Shown one piece after another: positions 8,172 to 17,075 of a stretch of 64,000 nt of DNA. Position 1 is the first letter of the stretch, and every line of letters begins with the position of its first letter. This DNA is from Halosimplex aquaticum (lineage in GTDB: Archaea; Halobacteriota; Halobacteria; Halobacteriales; Haloarculaceae). The stretch covers positions 3,038,001 to 3,102,000 of the forward strand of contig NZ_CP118158.1 in NCBI RefSeq assembly GCF_028747785.1, in the 5' to 3' direction. The position numbers and the translations under genes were made by a program. The notes under the pieces were generated by a model, which was given only the letters and a program-made list of their open reading frames with translations, did not search any database and was not told where the DNA came from.

Positions 8172-9014
8172 ATGCAGTTCCTCCCGAGCGGGCTGGCGAT
8201 CCCACCGCTGCCGTACGTGATCGTCCTGGTCGTGTTGACGGCGGCGTCTCTCGCCGCGCTGTACCTGCTCGATCCGCCGGTCACGACGAGACAGGTGATC
8301 GCCTTCGCGCCGTGGATGGTCGCCGGCGGCGCCTTCCACGCGCTCTACCAGGCGGAGTTGATCCCGGCGGTCGCCGAGCCCTTCTTCGCCGCGCCGGCGG
8401 TGTACGTGACGACGTTCCTCCTCGCCGCGGCGGTGTGGCTGCCGTCGGTCATCCAGGCGCGGACGGTCGACGACGTCGGCCGTATCGCCCGCAACCTCGG
8501 CGTCGCCGGCGGGCTGCTCGTCATCGGGCTGACCGTGTTCAGCTACACCTACGCCGCCGGCCGCATTCAGGCGAACGTCGCCCTGGTCTGGCTGCCGCTG
8601 GGGTTCCTCGGTGCCGCCCTGATCACGGCGCCGTGTTACTACCTGCTCGCGATCGGGTGGTCGGGAGCGGTCGACCGCGCGGGCTGGGGCGGTCCGCTGG
8701 TCGTCTTCGCCCACGCGCTCGACGGGCTCTCGACGGCCATCGGCGTCGACGTGATCGGCACCGGCGAGCGCTCGCCCATCCCCCGGCAGATCATGGACTT
8801 CGCCGAGACGCTGCCGACCTACCCCTACCTCGGCAAGGGCTGGCTGTTCGCGGTCGTCAAACTCGTCATGGCGATGGTGATCGTCGTCCTCCTCGCAGAC
8901 ATCGTCGACGAGAACCCGACGCAGGGGAACGTCCTGCTGGCGTTCGTCGCCGCCGTCGGCATGGGTCCCGCCGCGAACAACCTCTTCCTGTTCCTGCTCG
9001 GCCCCGCGATCTGA
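8172..9014 (+). CDS. DUF63 family membrane protein
   Basis: A 280-aa protein with about seven to eight transmembrane helices spread over its whole length and hardly any soluble portion. The sequence (FLPSGLAIPPLPY opening, APWMVAGGAFHALYQ, then a C-terminal GMGPAANNLFLFLLG) matches the archaeal DUF63 family, which has no established biochemical function. It is transcribed divergently from deoC with a 155-bp GC-rich spacer. The ATG at 8172 is the only sensible start. It is followed by a 364-bp gap carrying two direct repeats. Confidence 0.85.
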   Translation: MQFLPSGLAIPPLPYVIVLVVLTAASLAALYLLDPPVTTRQVIAFAPWMVAGGAFHALYQAELIPAVAEPFFAAPAVYVTTFLLAAAVWLPSVIQARTVDDVGRIARNLGVAGGLLVIGLTVFSYTYAAGRIQANVALVWLPLGFLGAALITAPCYYLLAIGWSGAVDRAGWGGPLVVFAHALDGLSTAIGVDVIGTGERSPIPRQIMDFAETLPTYPYLGKGWLFAVVKLVMAMVIVVLLADIVDENPTQGNVLLAFVAAVGMGPAANNLFLFLLGPAI

Positions 9015-9046
9015 GCCCCCGCCGCTCGCACCGCACCGGGATCGAA

Positions 9047-9172
9047 CCCCCTCCTTTCCCGTGGAACCGCTCCCCCGTCTAGCGGTTTCGAACGCGCCGC
9101 TCGCTGGTGAAACGCTCCCCCGTTCGGAGATAGAGTGGTACGTACCGCTCCGTAGCACCCGGGAGCGCTCGG
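9047..9172 (+). repeat. Direct repeat unit A
   Basis: The first of two related units in the gap 9015-9378. Three blocks recur 165-175 bp downstream: CCCCxTCCTTTC..GGAACCG (9047-9069), a 20-nt block GAAACGCTCCC[C/G]CGTTCGGA (9109-9128) and CGGGAGCGCTCGG (9160-9172). The sequence between blocks is diverged. No ORF with plausible composition is seen. Confidence 0.6.
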
Positions 9173-9221
9173 TTCCGTGCAGGCCCGGCGTGTCACGTCG
9201 CGGCCGGACGCTCCCGGACAA

Positions 9222-9337
9222 CCCCGTCCTTTCGGCTGGAACCGGCGCACAGTCGTGCGACTTCGTCTGCCGAAATCGCTACCGAAACGCTCCCGCGTTC
9301 GGATACCGAGCGGAGGGGAGGCGTCGGGAGCGCTCGG
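9222..9337 (+). repeat. Direct repeat unit B
   Basis: The second unit of the duplication, with matching blocks at 9222-9245, 9284-9303 and 9325-9337. The first two are exactly 175 bp from their partners. It ends 41 bp before the start of the small membrane gene at 9379, so it occupies that gene's promoter/leader region. Confidence 0.6.
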
Positions 9338-9378
9338 GAGACACAGGGACTACCAGCTCCTCGGAGGTAGACACGAAC

Positions 9379-9555
9379 ATGGAGTGGACGGAACGCCCGC
9401 TCGTCGTCGCCGGGCTCGCCGCGGCGGCGTTGCTCGTCCTCCTCGGCGGGTTCGTCTACTGGTATCGCCCGACGCCGCTGGAGGCGCTCGCGGTGTTCGC
9501 CGTGTTCGGGGTGGTGTTCGTCGTCGAGACCATCGTGGACGACGCGAAGTTCTGA
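9379..9555 (+). CDS. Small membrane protein (58 aa)
   Basis: A 58-aa ORF from ATG 9379 encoding two hydrophobic segments (residues about 7-27 and 32-51) joined by a short YWYRPTP turn, ending in acidic VDDAKF. The frame is open upstream, but that extension crosses the direct repeats and is Arg/Ser-rich, so it is rejected. Two-helix proteins of this size are common in haloarchaea; no function is known to me. It stands alone, 94 bp upstream of the uridine phosphorylase gene on the same strand. Confidence 0.7.
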   Translation: MEWTERPLVVAGLAAAALLVLLGGFVYWYRPTPLEALAVFAVFGVVFVVETIVDDAKF

Positions 9556-9649
9556 CCGCGGGCGCCCGACCGCCGGGAGCGTCGCGCTCGAACGGGAGCG
9601 GGCCGCCCGAACGGATATCGTTTTCCCGCCGCCGGACGCAGGGGCCGGT

Positions 9650-10375
9650 ATGGCGAAACAGCCGCATCTGCTGGTCGAACCGGGCGACGTCAACGACATC
9701 GCGCTGATCCCGGGCGACCCCGGGCGCGTCGAGCGCATCGCCGGCCACTGCGAGGACGTCGAGCGGGTCGCCGAGAACCGCGAGTACGCGCTCGTCAACG
9801 CGACCTACGAGGGGCGCGACCTGACGATCTGTTCGACGGGGATCGGGTGCCCGTCGGCGACCATCGCGGTCGAGGAACTCGCGAACGTCGGCGTCGAGAC
9901 GTTCGTCCGCGTCGGGACGACTGGCGCGCTCCAGTCCGACATCGAGATCGGCGACATGGTCGTCGCGACCGGCGCCGCGAAGAACGAGGGGACCACGAAG
10001 CGCTACGAGGACGTCGAGTACCCCGCCGTCGCCGACTACGAGACGCTCTCTGCGCTCGTCGACAGCGCGGAGTCCAGGGACGAGGACGTCCACGTCGGCC
10101 CGATCGCGACGGACGACGCGTTCTACGCCGAGACCGACGAGTACGTCGACGACTGGGAGCGAGCGGGCCTGCTCGCCGTCGAGATGGAGGCGGCCGCCGT
10201 GTTCACGCTCGCTCGGCGGAAGGGCCTCCGCGCCGGCGCTATCTGCACCGTCGACGGCAACCTCGTCGAGGGCACCCAGAAGGGCGAGACCGAGGACGAC
10301 GAACTCCCCGAGAAGGCGAAGAACAACGTCGAGCGGGCGATCGGCATCTCGCTCGACGCGGCGACGCGGCTCTGA
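9650..10375 (+). CDS. udp: Uridine/nucleoside phosphorylase (PNP/UDP family)
   Basis: A 241-aa protein of family PNP_UDP_1. The phosphate-binding opening LIPGDPGRVERIA (about residues 22-34), CSTGIGCPSATIAVEEL, RVGTTGAL and the ribose-contacting VEMEAAAVFTLA (about 180-191) are all recognisable. The GTTGALQSDI and MEAAA motifs resemble uridine phosphorylase more than purine phosphorylases. The enzyme cleaves nucleosides with phosphate to base plus (deoxy)ribose 1-phosphate. With deoC nearby it fits nucleoside degradation; haloarchaea can also send ribose phosphates to the pentose bisphosphate pathway. It is cytoplasmic. The exact nucleoside specificity is inferred. Confidence 0.88.
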   Translation: MAKQPHLLVEPGDVNDIALIPGDPGRVERIAGHCEDVERVAENREYALVNATYEGRDLTICSTGIGCPSATIAVEELANVGVETFVRVGTTGALQSDIEIGDMVVATGAAKNEGTTKRYEDVEYPAVADYETLSALVDSAESRDEDVHVGPIATDDAFYAETDEYVDDWERAGLLAVEMEAAAVFTLARRKGLRAGAICTVDGNLVEGTQKGETEDDELPEKAKNNVERAIGISLDAATRL

Positions 10376-10467
10376 ACGGGAGCGCGAGGACCGCCGCCCG
10401 CCGTTCCGGACTGACTCCGCGGCCGCCCGGGAACGCCCTTTAGTGGCGCGGCCGGGTAGTAGCCACC

Positions 10468-12063
10468 GTGCGCGGACCGCTCGGCGACCGGGTGCTCGCG
10501 GCGCTGGCCAGGCTCCGCCGGCTCGAACGCCGGGAGCTGCGCGCGTTCCGCCGGTGGGTCGAGCGGACGAGCAACCTCGTCCACCTCTCGGCGCTCGCGT
10601 TCGTCCCGCTGCTCATCGCGGTCGTGACGGCGCTGCTCAACAGCTTCTCGTCGCTCACGTTCCTGCTCTTCCCGCCGCTGGCCTCGGGGACGTACACGCT
10701 CTTCGCCGACCCCGAGGGACGGTACGCCTCGCCGACGCGGTTCGTCACGGGGCTCACCGTCGGGGCGCTCTGCGGCTGGGCGGCGCTCGCCCTCGCGTCG
10801 GTCGCGGGCCTGACCGGCGGCCCGGGGAACCTGAACGTCGGCGCCTTCGAGGCCGCCGTCGCGGTGTTCCTCGCGGGCTCGGCCACGTGGGCGCTCGACG
10901 TCGAGGAGCCGTCGGCGTACTCGACGGCCCTGCTCGGACTGCTGGTCCGGCCCGGGAACGAGCCGGTGTTCGCGCTGAGCGTCCTGCTCGCGAGCAGCGT
11001 CGTCGCGCTCGTGTTCGTCGTCTGGCGCAAGCAGTTCTACGAGCGGCGCGCGCGGTTCCTCTACGAGTCGACGGGGAGCGACGACCGCGTCCTCGTTCCG
11101 ATGCGCGGCGAGAACCCCGACGCGACCGCGATGCTCGGCGCCCGCCTCGCCGCCGCCCACGACGCCGGGAAGGTCGTCCTCCTCGACGTGGTCGACGACG
11201 AGGCCGTCGCCAGCGCCGAACGCGACCTCATCGACGACCGCCGTCGGGTCGACCGGCGCGCCACCGCGGACGGCGGCGCGACCGCGAGCGGCGCAGTCGG
11301 CGAGTCGAGCGGCGGTACAGCCGGCGGCAGTGCGGACGGAGGCGGTGCGGACGGCGATGATGCGGACGGCGGTGGTGCGGGCGGCGACGCGGACGCCTCC
11401 TCGGCGGACGACGGCGACGATCTGGCGGCCGAACGCGCGGTCGCCGAGGCGGCGACCCACCTCGAAGCGCGGGCGGACGACATCGAGGCGCGGGTGGGCG
11501 TCCCCTGCCAGGTGGTCGTCGCCGTCGGCGGGCGTTCGCCCGCCGCGACCGTCCTGAAGACGGCCCACGAGGTCGACTGCGACCTCGTCGCGGCGGCCTA
11601 CGAGCGGCGCCACGGCGCGCTCTCGCCGTACCTCTACGACCTCTTCGACGGCGACCTCGACGTGCTCGTCCACCGGTCGGCGGACGGGCGGACCCGCTGG
11701 GAGCGCGTCATGGTACCCGTCCGGCGAGCCAGCGACGTGGCCCACGGGATGGTCGACTTCGCGACCCGACTCGTCGGGCGGGGAGGCCACATCAGCGTCT
11801 GCTCGTGCGTCTCCGGCGATCGCGAGCGCCGACGCGCCGAAGACATGCTCGCCGACCTGGTCGAGGCGTTCGACGGGGGCTTCGAGACGCGAGTCGCGAC
11901 GCAATCGATCGAGCGCTATCTCGCGGAGAACGCCGCCCAGTTCGATCTCGTGTTCATGGGCGCGAGCACCGACCGCAGCGCCGCCTCGCGGCTCGTCTCG
12001 CCGCCCACGTTCGAACGGATCGAGGACCTCGACGCCGACGTCGCCATCGTCGACCGGTCGTGA
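10468..12063 (+). CDS. HPP family membrane protein with two C-terminal universal-stress (UspA) domains
   Basis: A 531-aa protein from GTG 10468. Residues about 36-185 form an HPP-type domain with four or so membrane helices (LLFPPLASGTYTLF, FVTGLTVGALCGW). Residues about 205-400 and 405-531 are two Usp-like alpha/beta domains (RVLVPMRGENPDATAML; WERVMVPVRRASD, then LVFMGAST). Between the first strand and helix of Usp1, residues about 265-320 form a Gly/Asp/Ala-rich low-complexity insert. HPP proteins have been linked to nitrite transport in plastids, while Usp domains bind ATP/AMP. The fusion suggests a nucleotide-gated membrane carrier, which is inference. It sits beside potassium-channel genes. 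Confidence 0.82.
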   Translation: MRGPLGDRVLAALARLRRLERRELRAFRRWVERTSNLVHLSALAFVPLLIAVVTALLNSFSSLTFLLFPPLASGTYTLFADPEGRYASPTRFVTGLTVGALCGWAALALASVAGLTGGPGNLNVGAFEAAVAVFLAGSATWALDVEEPSAYSTALLGLLVRPGNEPVFALSVLLASSVVALVFVVWRKQFYERRARFLYESTGSDDRVLVPMRGENPDATAMLGARLAAAHDAGKVVLLDVVDDEAVASAERDLIDDRRRVDRRATADGGATASGAVGESSGGTAGGSADGGGADGDDADGGGAGGDADASSADDGDDLAAERAVAEAATHLEARADDIEARVGVPCQVVVAVGGRSPAATVLKTAHEVDCDLVAAAYERRHGALSPYLYDLFDGDLDVLVHRSADGRTRWERVMVPVRRASDVAHGMVDFATRLVGRGGHISVCSCVSGDRERRRAEDMLADLVEAFDGGFETRVATQSIERYLAENAAQFDLVFMGASTDRSAASRLVSPPTFERIEDLDADVAIVDRS

Positions 12064-12102
12064 GCGAGGCGGCGACGGCCCGGATCGGTGCGAACGCGGG
12101 CG

Positions 12103-13305
12103 TCAGTCGTCGTCCGCGGTCTCGGCCTGCCCGTCCGCTTCGAGGAGGCGCTCGGCGAGCCCTTCCATGTCGGCGTCGCCGAGCGCGGACTCGACGAGGA
12201 GGTGGCCGCCGATGACGGCGGGGCTGATGACGGCGTCGGCGCCGGCGCGACGGAGCTTCTCGACGTTCTCGCGGTCGGTGGCGCCGGCGACGATGCGGGC
12301 GTCGGGGTGGAACTGCCGGGCGGTGAGGATGGCCAGCGCGTCCTGGGCGTCGTCGTTGGTCGCGGCGATGATGGCGCGGGCGTGTTCGATCCCGGCCTGT
12401 TTCTGGGGTTCCTCGTCGCTCGGGTCGCCGACGACGACGCGGAGGTCCCGCGTGCGCATGGTGGCCGCCAGATCGGCGTCGGGCGTGATGACGACGAAGT
12501 CGACGACGGCGGCGAGTTCTTCCAGCAGCGGTTCGGTCAGGTCGCCGTAGCCCAGGACGACCACGTGGTCCTCCAGGAGCTCGAGTTCTGAGTCGTTCAT
12601 GGTGCCGAGTGCTTGCGAGAGGCGGGCCTCGATGGCGGGGCCGAGCAGCGACCCCAGCGCGACGGTGAAGCTGGCGACGCCGAGGACGACGACGGACATG
12701 CCGAACAGCTTCGCCTGCTGGCTCTGGGGAGTCACGTCGCCGTAGCCGACGGTGCTGGCGGTGACGATGGTGAAGTAGACGGCGTCGGTCAGCGTGTTCA
12801 GCCCGTTGAACTCGTCGCGGAGCTGGTAGGCGCCGGCCGTGCCGTAGACGAGCGTCCCCGTCAGCGCCGAGATCGCGGCCAGTTGCGTCGCCGAGAGGTC
12901 CGCGCTGCGGTCGAACCGCCGGTAGTTCGCGACGACGGTCGGCAGCGAGAGCAGCGACAGCACGATCAGCGGCAGCGAGTACCGGCTCGACTGGGCGAGC
13001 CCCTGGACGGCGGTGACCGGCAGGAGGACGACCGTCGAGACCCACGCGGCGCGCAACCGGCGGCGCATCCCCCACGCGCTCATCAGCATCAGGAAGCCGG
13101 TCAGCGCGCCCGTGAACCCGGCCGCTCGCTGGATCTCCTGGGGGATCTGGAAGTACGTCTCCAGCAGCGGGTTGACCGTCGTGGCGCTGATGTTCGCCAC
13201 GCCGGTCCCGAACGAGAGGATGGCGACGACCGTGGGCAGCCAGATCGCTGCCCGCGTCCCGACGAACACCGTCAGCGGCTCGTCGATCGCCCGCCTCGGA
13301 TCCAT
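12103..13305 (-). CDS. Potassium channel with C-terminal RCK (TrkA-N) domain
   Basis: A 400-aa protein from ATG 13305; a longer reading frame up to 13467 is rejected because it runs into the divergent promoter region. Several membrane helices occupy residues about 20-120, then a pore module (about 140-230) with the K+ selectivity filter TVGYGD at 185-190. A Rossmann RCK domain follows (HVVVLGYGD, about residue 256), with further TrkA-N features (ADLAATMRTRDLRVVVGDPSD, ending in the acidic tail). Such channels gate K+ flux in response to NAD(H), Ca2+ or nucleotides. Extra N-terminal helices make it longer than minimal 2-TM KtrB-like channels. It is divergent from the next two genes, which carry related regulatory domains. 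Confidence 0.9.
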   Translation of the reverse strand: MDPRRAIDEPLTVFVGTRAAIWLPTVVAILSFGTGVANISATTVNPLLETYFQIPQEIQRAAGFTGALTGFLMLMSAWGMRRRLRAAWVSTVVLLPVTAVQGLAQSSRYSLPLIVLSLLSLPTVVANYRRFDRSADLSATQLAAISALTGTLVYGTAGAYQLRDEFNGLNTLTDAVYFTIVTASTVGYGDVTPQSQQAKLFGMSVVVLGVASFTVALGSLLGPAIEARLSQALGTMNDSELELLEDHVVVLGYGDLTEPLLEELAAVVDFVVITPDADLAATMRTRDLRVVVGDPSDEEPQKQAGIEHARAIIAATNDDAQDALAILTARQFHPDARIVAGATDRENVEKLRRAGADAVISPAVIGGHLLVESALGDADMEGLAERLLEADGQAETADDD

Positions 13306-13472
13306 GTCCTCTCGGAGGTGGGCCAACGGGTAAAATCCTGCCGACCCTTCGCGATAGCTGTCGGCGAGGACACAGACGCTGGTCGGCGCCAGCGGGGTCG
13401 CTGGGGCTGCCGACCGCCGCGGGAACGGGTCGCGCCGGTACACGTTTAAGAGTGGATTCCGTGACACCGTGC

Positions 13473-14720
13473 ATGGCTGCGTTTCCGGTCGAGATCCTGT
13501 TCGGCATCTATCTCGGCATCCTCACGGGGATCATCCCCGGGCTCGTCGCGTGGTCGCTGGGCTTCCTCTTCAAGTACTTCACCGGCGTCACCATCCCCGG
13601 GTTCGGTGTGGTCGTCCTCGCGGTCGCGCTCGCGGGCGTCAACGGCGGGCTGCTCGCGCTGGCCGACCCGACGATCACCCAGAACGCCAACGCCGTGACG
13701 ATCACGACCGCGATCATGGTCGTCCTGATGATCTCGCTGTACGCACACAACCGCGGTGACACGATGGGCGCGACGTTCCCGAAGCGGCTCTCGCTGAAAC
13801 AGCTCCGCGAGCGGACGCTCGCGGCCGACGTCCGCGGTGCGCTCGCCGGTCGCGACGAGGCGCGGATCCGCATCGTCGGCGAGGTCGCCGACATGGAGGG
13901 GTACCCGCCGCTCGCCGACGACCTCCGCGCGGAGATCCGCGACAGCGAGTGGACCTTCCCCGCGGATCTCCGTATCACCGAACTCGAAGCCCGCCTCGCG
14001 GAACGGCTCAAGACCGAGTACGACCTCGGCGACGCGGCGGTGACCGTCGACGAGCGCGGGCGGGCCTCGGTCGTCGCCGCGCCGCCGTTTTCGGGCCTCT
14101 CCAAGCGCGTCCCCGACGGCAAGCGCGCGGTGTCGGTGAACGCGCTGGTCCCGACGGGCGTCGCCCGCAACGACGAGGTGACGCTCATCACGCCCGACGC
14201 GCAGGTCCGCGGCACCGTCGTCAGCGCGAAGACGCGGAAGCCGACGACGGAATCGGTCCCCGAGCCGGCCTCGAAGGGCGCCGACGAGGACGACGACGCC
14301 GACGGGGAGGAGGAAGACGCCGCCCCGCAACCGGTGCGGGCGCCGACGACGACCGGCGGCGAGGGGCGCATCACGGTCGCCGTGACGCGGACCGACGCCG
14401 AGCCGCTCCTGAAGGCCGACCGGGCGCGCGTCGTCGTCGAGTCCCGCGGCGTCCGCCGCGAGTACGAACTCGTCTCGCTGCTGCGCCGGGCCGGCCGGCG
14501 CTTCCAGCGGGTGACCGTCGGGCCGGGCGGCCCGCTCGATGGAGCGACCGTCGGCACCGCGAACGTCCGCGAGACCTACGGCGTGGCCGTGATGGCCGTC
14601 CGGGGCGCGAGCGGCTGGGTCGTCGCTCCGCGGGGCTCGGCCACGATCTCGGCCGGCGACGAGGTCTTCGCGGTCGGGACGCGCGAGCAACTCGACGCGT
14701 TCCGGGAGGCGGTCGCGTGA
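13473..14720 (+). CDS. Membrane protein with C-terminal RCK_C (TrkA-C) domain
   Basis: A 415-aa protein from ATG 13473, seven codons after a GTG at 13452. Three hydrophobic segments (residues about 7-25, 30-58, 70-92) precede a long soluble region. The last ~90 residues (VGTANVRETYGVAVMAVRG, then AGDEVFAVGTREQLDAFREAV) are a typical RCK_C/TrkA-C ligand-binding fold. An acidic Asp/Glu run near residues 270-285 looks disordered. It shares 4 bp with the following gene (GTGA overlap at 14717-14720), so the two are almost certainly one operon. The role in K+ or other ion regulation is inferred from the domain and the divergent channel gene. Confidence 0.8.
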   Translation: MAAFPVEILFGIYLGILTGIIPGLVAWSLGFLFKYFTGVTIPGFGVVVLAVALAGVNGGLLALADPTITQNANAVTITTAIMVVLMISLYAHNRGDTMGATFPKRLSLKQLRERTLAADVRGALAGRDEARIRIVGEVADMEGYPPLADDLRAEIRDSEWTFPADLRITELEARLAERLKTEYDLGDAAVTVDERGRASVVAAPPFSGLSKRVPDGKRAVSVNALVPTGVARNDEVTLITPDAQVRGTVVSAKTRKPTTESVPEPASKGADEDDDADGEEEDAAPQPVRAPTTTGGEGRITVAVTRTDAEPLLKADRARVVVESRGVRREYELVSLLRRAGRRFQRVTVGPGGPLDGATVGTANVRETYGVAVMAVRGASGWVVAPRGSATISAGDEVFAVGTREQLDAFREAVA

Positions 14721-16675
14721 GCGCGACGGTCGAACTGGCCTCCGGCCACGGCGTCGCGGCGCTGACCGCCGTCGCACAGAACCGGCCGCTGACCGAGCGC
14801 GCCCTCATCGGGGCGGCACAGATACTCGGGCTCTCGCTGATCGCCGCGGGCGTGGCAGCGGTCGTCGCGCTCCTGTACCGCTGGTACGTCCGCGAGCGCG
14901 TCCCCGGTGGCCTCCCGACCCTGTTCGGGCTCAGCGCGGTCGTCCCACTCCTCCGCACGCAGAAGGTGCTCCAGGAACTCATCACGCCGACCGGGAACGG
15001 CGACCCGATCGACGCGGCGACGGCGCTGTCCCACATCGTCACGGTCGCCGTCTGGTTGCTCGCCACCCGCATCGGCACCGGCATCGGCGACCGTATCGGG
15101 AGCGACCTCACCGTCGCCACCGGCGAGCGCGCCGTCGAGGCGGAGGTCGGCCGCCTCGTCCAGGCCGTCGGCCGCGTCATCACCGTCGAACTCCCCGAGG
15201 AGGTCGAGGACGTCGTCGGCTACGACCCGGTCCCCGACCAGACGAAGGACGACCTCGCCGGCAAGACGTTCGTCTTCCCGCGCCGGCTGACCGTCGAGGA
15301 GCTCCGCGACCGGCTGGTCACCCGCCTCAAGGCCGACTACGCCGTCGGCCACGTCGACATCGAACTCGCCGACGACGGGACCGTCGAGTTCCTCGCCGTC
15401 GGCTCCCGCGCGGCCGGCATCGGCCCGACGCTCCCCCCGGAGACCTCCGCTGTCGCCGTCCAGGCCGACCCCGCGTTCGCCGCGAGCGCGGGCGACCTCG
15501 TTCAGGTGTGGGGGACGGACCCCTTCGAGCGCGTGCTCACCGCGGAGGTCCGCGGGACGGTCGACGACGTGGTGACCCTCGCCGTCGACGCCGCGGACAC
15601 GCGGAAGCTCGACGCCGAGACCCGCTACAAGCTCGTGACGATGCCAGTCGAGTCCCGTCCCGACCGCGAGTTCGCGTCGGTGCTCCGGGCGGCCGACGAG
15701 ACGATGGCCGCCGTCACCGTCGCCGACGGCAGCCCGCTGGTCGGCCAACCCGTCGGCGCCATCGACGTGACCGTCGTCGCGATCCGCCCCAGAGAGGGGC
15801 CAGTGGAGCCGCTCCCCGCTCGCGACCGGATCCTGACGGCCGACGACGCGCTCTACCTCGTCGCCGCGCCGGAGGCCATCCGCAAGGTCGAACAGGCCGC
15901 GAGCTCCGCTGTCGGCGGTCCGACGGCGGATCCGACAGTTCCGACCGCGGGGAGCGGCGCGGAACTCGCCCCGGACGAACAGGTCGACGCGACGACGCCC
16001 GTCGCCGGCGAGTCACCGGACCGCGACGGGGCGACGCGAGCGGTCGACGACCGGGAATCCGCGCCCGACGGGTCCGCGGACCTGCCGGCCGATGGCGCGC
16101 CGGGTTCCGGGACGGCAACGGCCCCGGCGGAGTCCGCCGACGCCCCCTTCGAACCGGCAGACTCCACCGATGTCGGCGCCCCCTCCGAACCGAGCGAGTC
16201 CGCCGACGTCGACGACCTCTCGGACGCGGACGCGCCGGGTATTCGGACGCTCGAAGCCGACCAACCGGACGGTAACGGTGAACGCGCGGCGGCGGCGACA
16301 GACGACTCGGCTCCGGCGTCGGGGAGCGGAGACGACCCGTCCGACGGCGAGCCGACCCGCGAAGACCTGGACGACCTCGCGGGGGTCGACGTGGACGACC
16401 TGACCGGCACGGACGTCGCCGTCGACGCCGACGGAGAACCCGACGAACAGCCGAACGAATCCGCGGACGGAGCGGACGTCGACGACCCCGTGGACGAACC
16501 CACCGTTGACGAACCTGCCGTCGACGAATCCGCTGCCGACGATCCCACGGACGACGAGGAGTTCGGCGAGGCCGACGACGCGGACGGCGAGGAGTTCGAC
16601 TCGGACGACAGCGGAGACGACGGCGGCTGGACCGTGGCCGTCGACGAGCGCCGCGACGCCGACGCGGACCGCTAG
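14717..16675 (+). CDS. Membrane protein with RCK_C-like domains and long acidic disordered tail
   Basis: A 652-aa protein from GTG 14717, translationally coupled to the preceding gene by a 4-bp overlap. Three hydrophobic helices lie within residues about 28-125. Residues about 150-390 hold repeated beta-rich domains ending in RDRILTADDALYLVAAPEAIRKVEQ, a TrkA-C-like closing. From about residue 395 to 652 the chain becomes a low-complexity, Asp/Glu/Ser/Pro-rich tail with repeated short words such as VDDL and VDEP. The first two thirds are clearly homologous in layout to the upstream gene product, so this is a paralogous pair. Probable function: partner/regulator of ion transport, unproven. Confidence 0.75.
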   Translation: MSATVELASGHGVAALTAVAQNRPLTERALIGAAQILGLSLIAAGVAAVVALLYRWYVRERVPGGLPTLFGLSAVVPLLRTQKVLQELITPTGNGDPIDAATALSHIVTVAVWLLATRIGTGIGDRIGSDLTVATGERAVEAEVGRLVQAVGRVITVELPEEVEDVVGYDPVPDQTKDDLAGKTFVFPRRLTVEELRDRLVTRLKADYAVGHVDIELADDGTVEFLAVGSRAAGIGPTLPPETSAVAVQADPAFAASAGDLVQVWGTDPFERVLTAEVRGTVDDVVTLAVDAADTRKLDAETRYKLVTMPVESRPDREFASVLRAADETMAAVTVADGSPLVGQPVGAIDVTVVAIRPREGPVEPLPARDRILTADDALYLVAAPEAIRKVEQAASSAVGGPTADPTVPTAGSGAELAPDEQVDATTPVAGESPDRDGATRAVDDRESAPDGSADLPADGAPGSGTATAPAESADAPFEPADSTDVGAPSEPSESADVDDLSDADAPGIRTLEADQPDGNGERAAAATDDSAPASGSGDDPSDGEPTREDLDDLAGVDVDDLTGTDVAVDADGEPDEQPNESADGADVDDPVDEPTVDEPAVDESAADDPTDDEEFGEADDADGEEFDSDDSGDDGGWTVAVDERRDADADR

Positions 16676-16735
16676 CGAACGTGTGCGGGTCGCTCGCCGG
16701 CCGACCGCGGACGGGCCCGCACCGAGTGCGGAACG

Positions 16736-16744
16736 CTCTTTGAG
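16736..16744 (+). promoter_or_regulatory. TATA-like box of SAMP1 gene
   Basis: CTCTTTGAG lies 22-30 nt before the ATG at 16766, the distance expected for a leaderless archaeal transcript. Confidence 0.4.
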
Positions 16745-16765
16745 TCCCGGCGTCCAGCCTCCGAT

Positions 16766-17044
16766 ATGCACTGGCGGCTCTTTGCCACGCTCGCCGAGAC
16801 GGCCGGGGACACCGAGGTCGCGGTGGACGTCGACGCCGGCGCGACCGTCGGCGACGCCTTCGACGCCCTGCTCGACGCCCACCCCGCGCTCGAAGACGAG
16901 GTGCTCGACGACGACGGCGACCTCTACGAGCACGTCCGACTGCTCCACGAGGGGCGCGACCCCTTCACCGAGGAAGACGGCTTCGAGACCGCGCTCGAAG
17001 CGGACGACGAACTCGCGCTGTTTCCACCCGTCAGCGGCGGATAG
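16766..17044 (+). CDS. samp1: Ubiquitin-like small archaeal modifier protein (SAMP1/MoaD type)
   Basis: A 92-aa beta-grasp protein ending in the diglycine SGG needed for adenylation by the E1-like UbaA and for conjugation to lysines. The C-terminal DELALFPPVSGG and the N-terminal WRLFATLAE match haloarchaeal SAMP1 and MoaD closely. SAMP1 both modifies proteins (sampylation, leading to proteasomal turnover) and serves as sulfur carrier for molybdopterin synthesis. Neighbouring genes show no Mo-cofactor function, so the local context does not choose between the roles. The start is set by the TATA box 22-30 nt upstream. Confidence 0.93.
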   Translation: MHWRLFATLAETAGDTEVAVDVDAGATVGDAFDALLDAHPALEDEVLDDDGDLYEHVRLLHEGRDPFTEEDGFETALEADDELALFPPVSGG

Positions 17045-17075
17045 AATCCACTTCGTTTCCGTCCGCAGCGACCGA

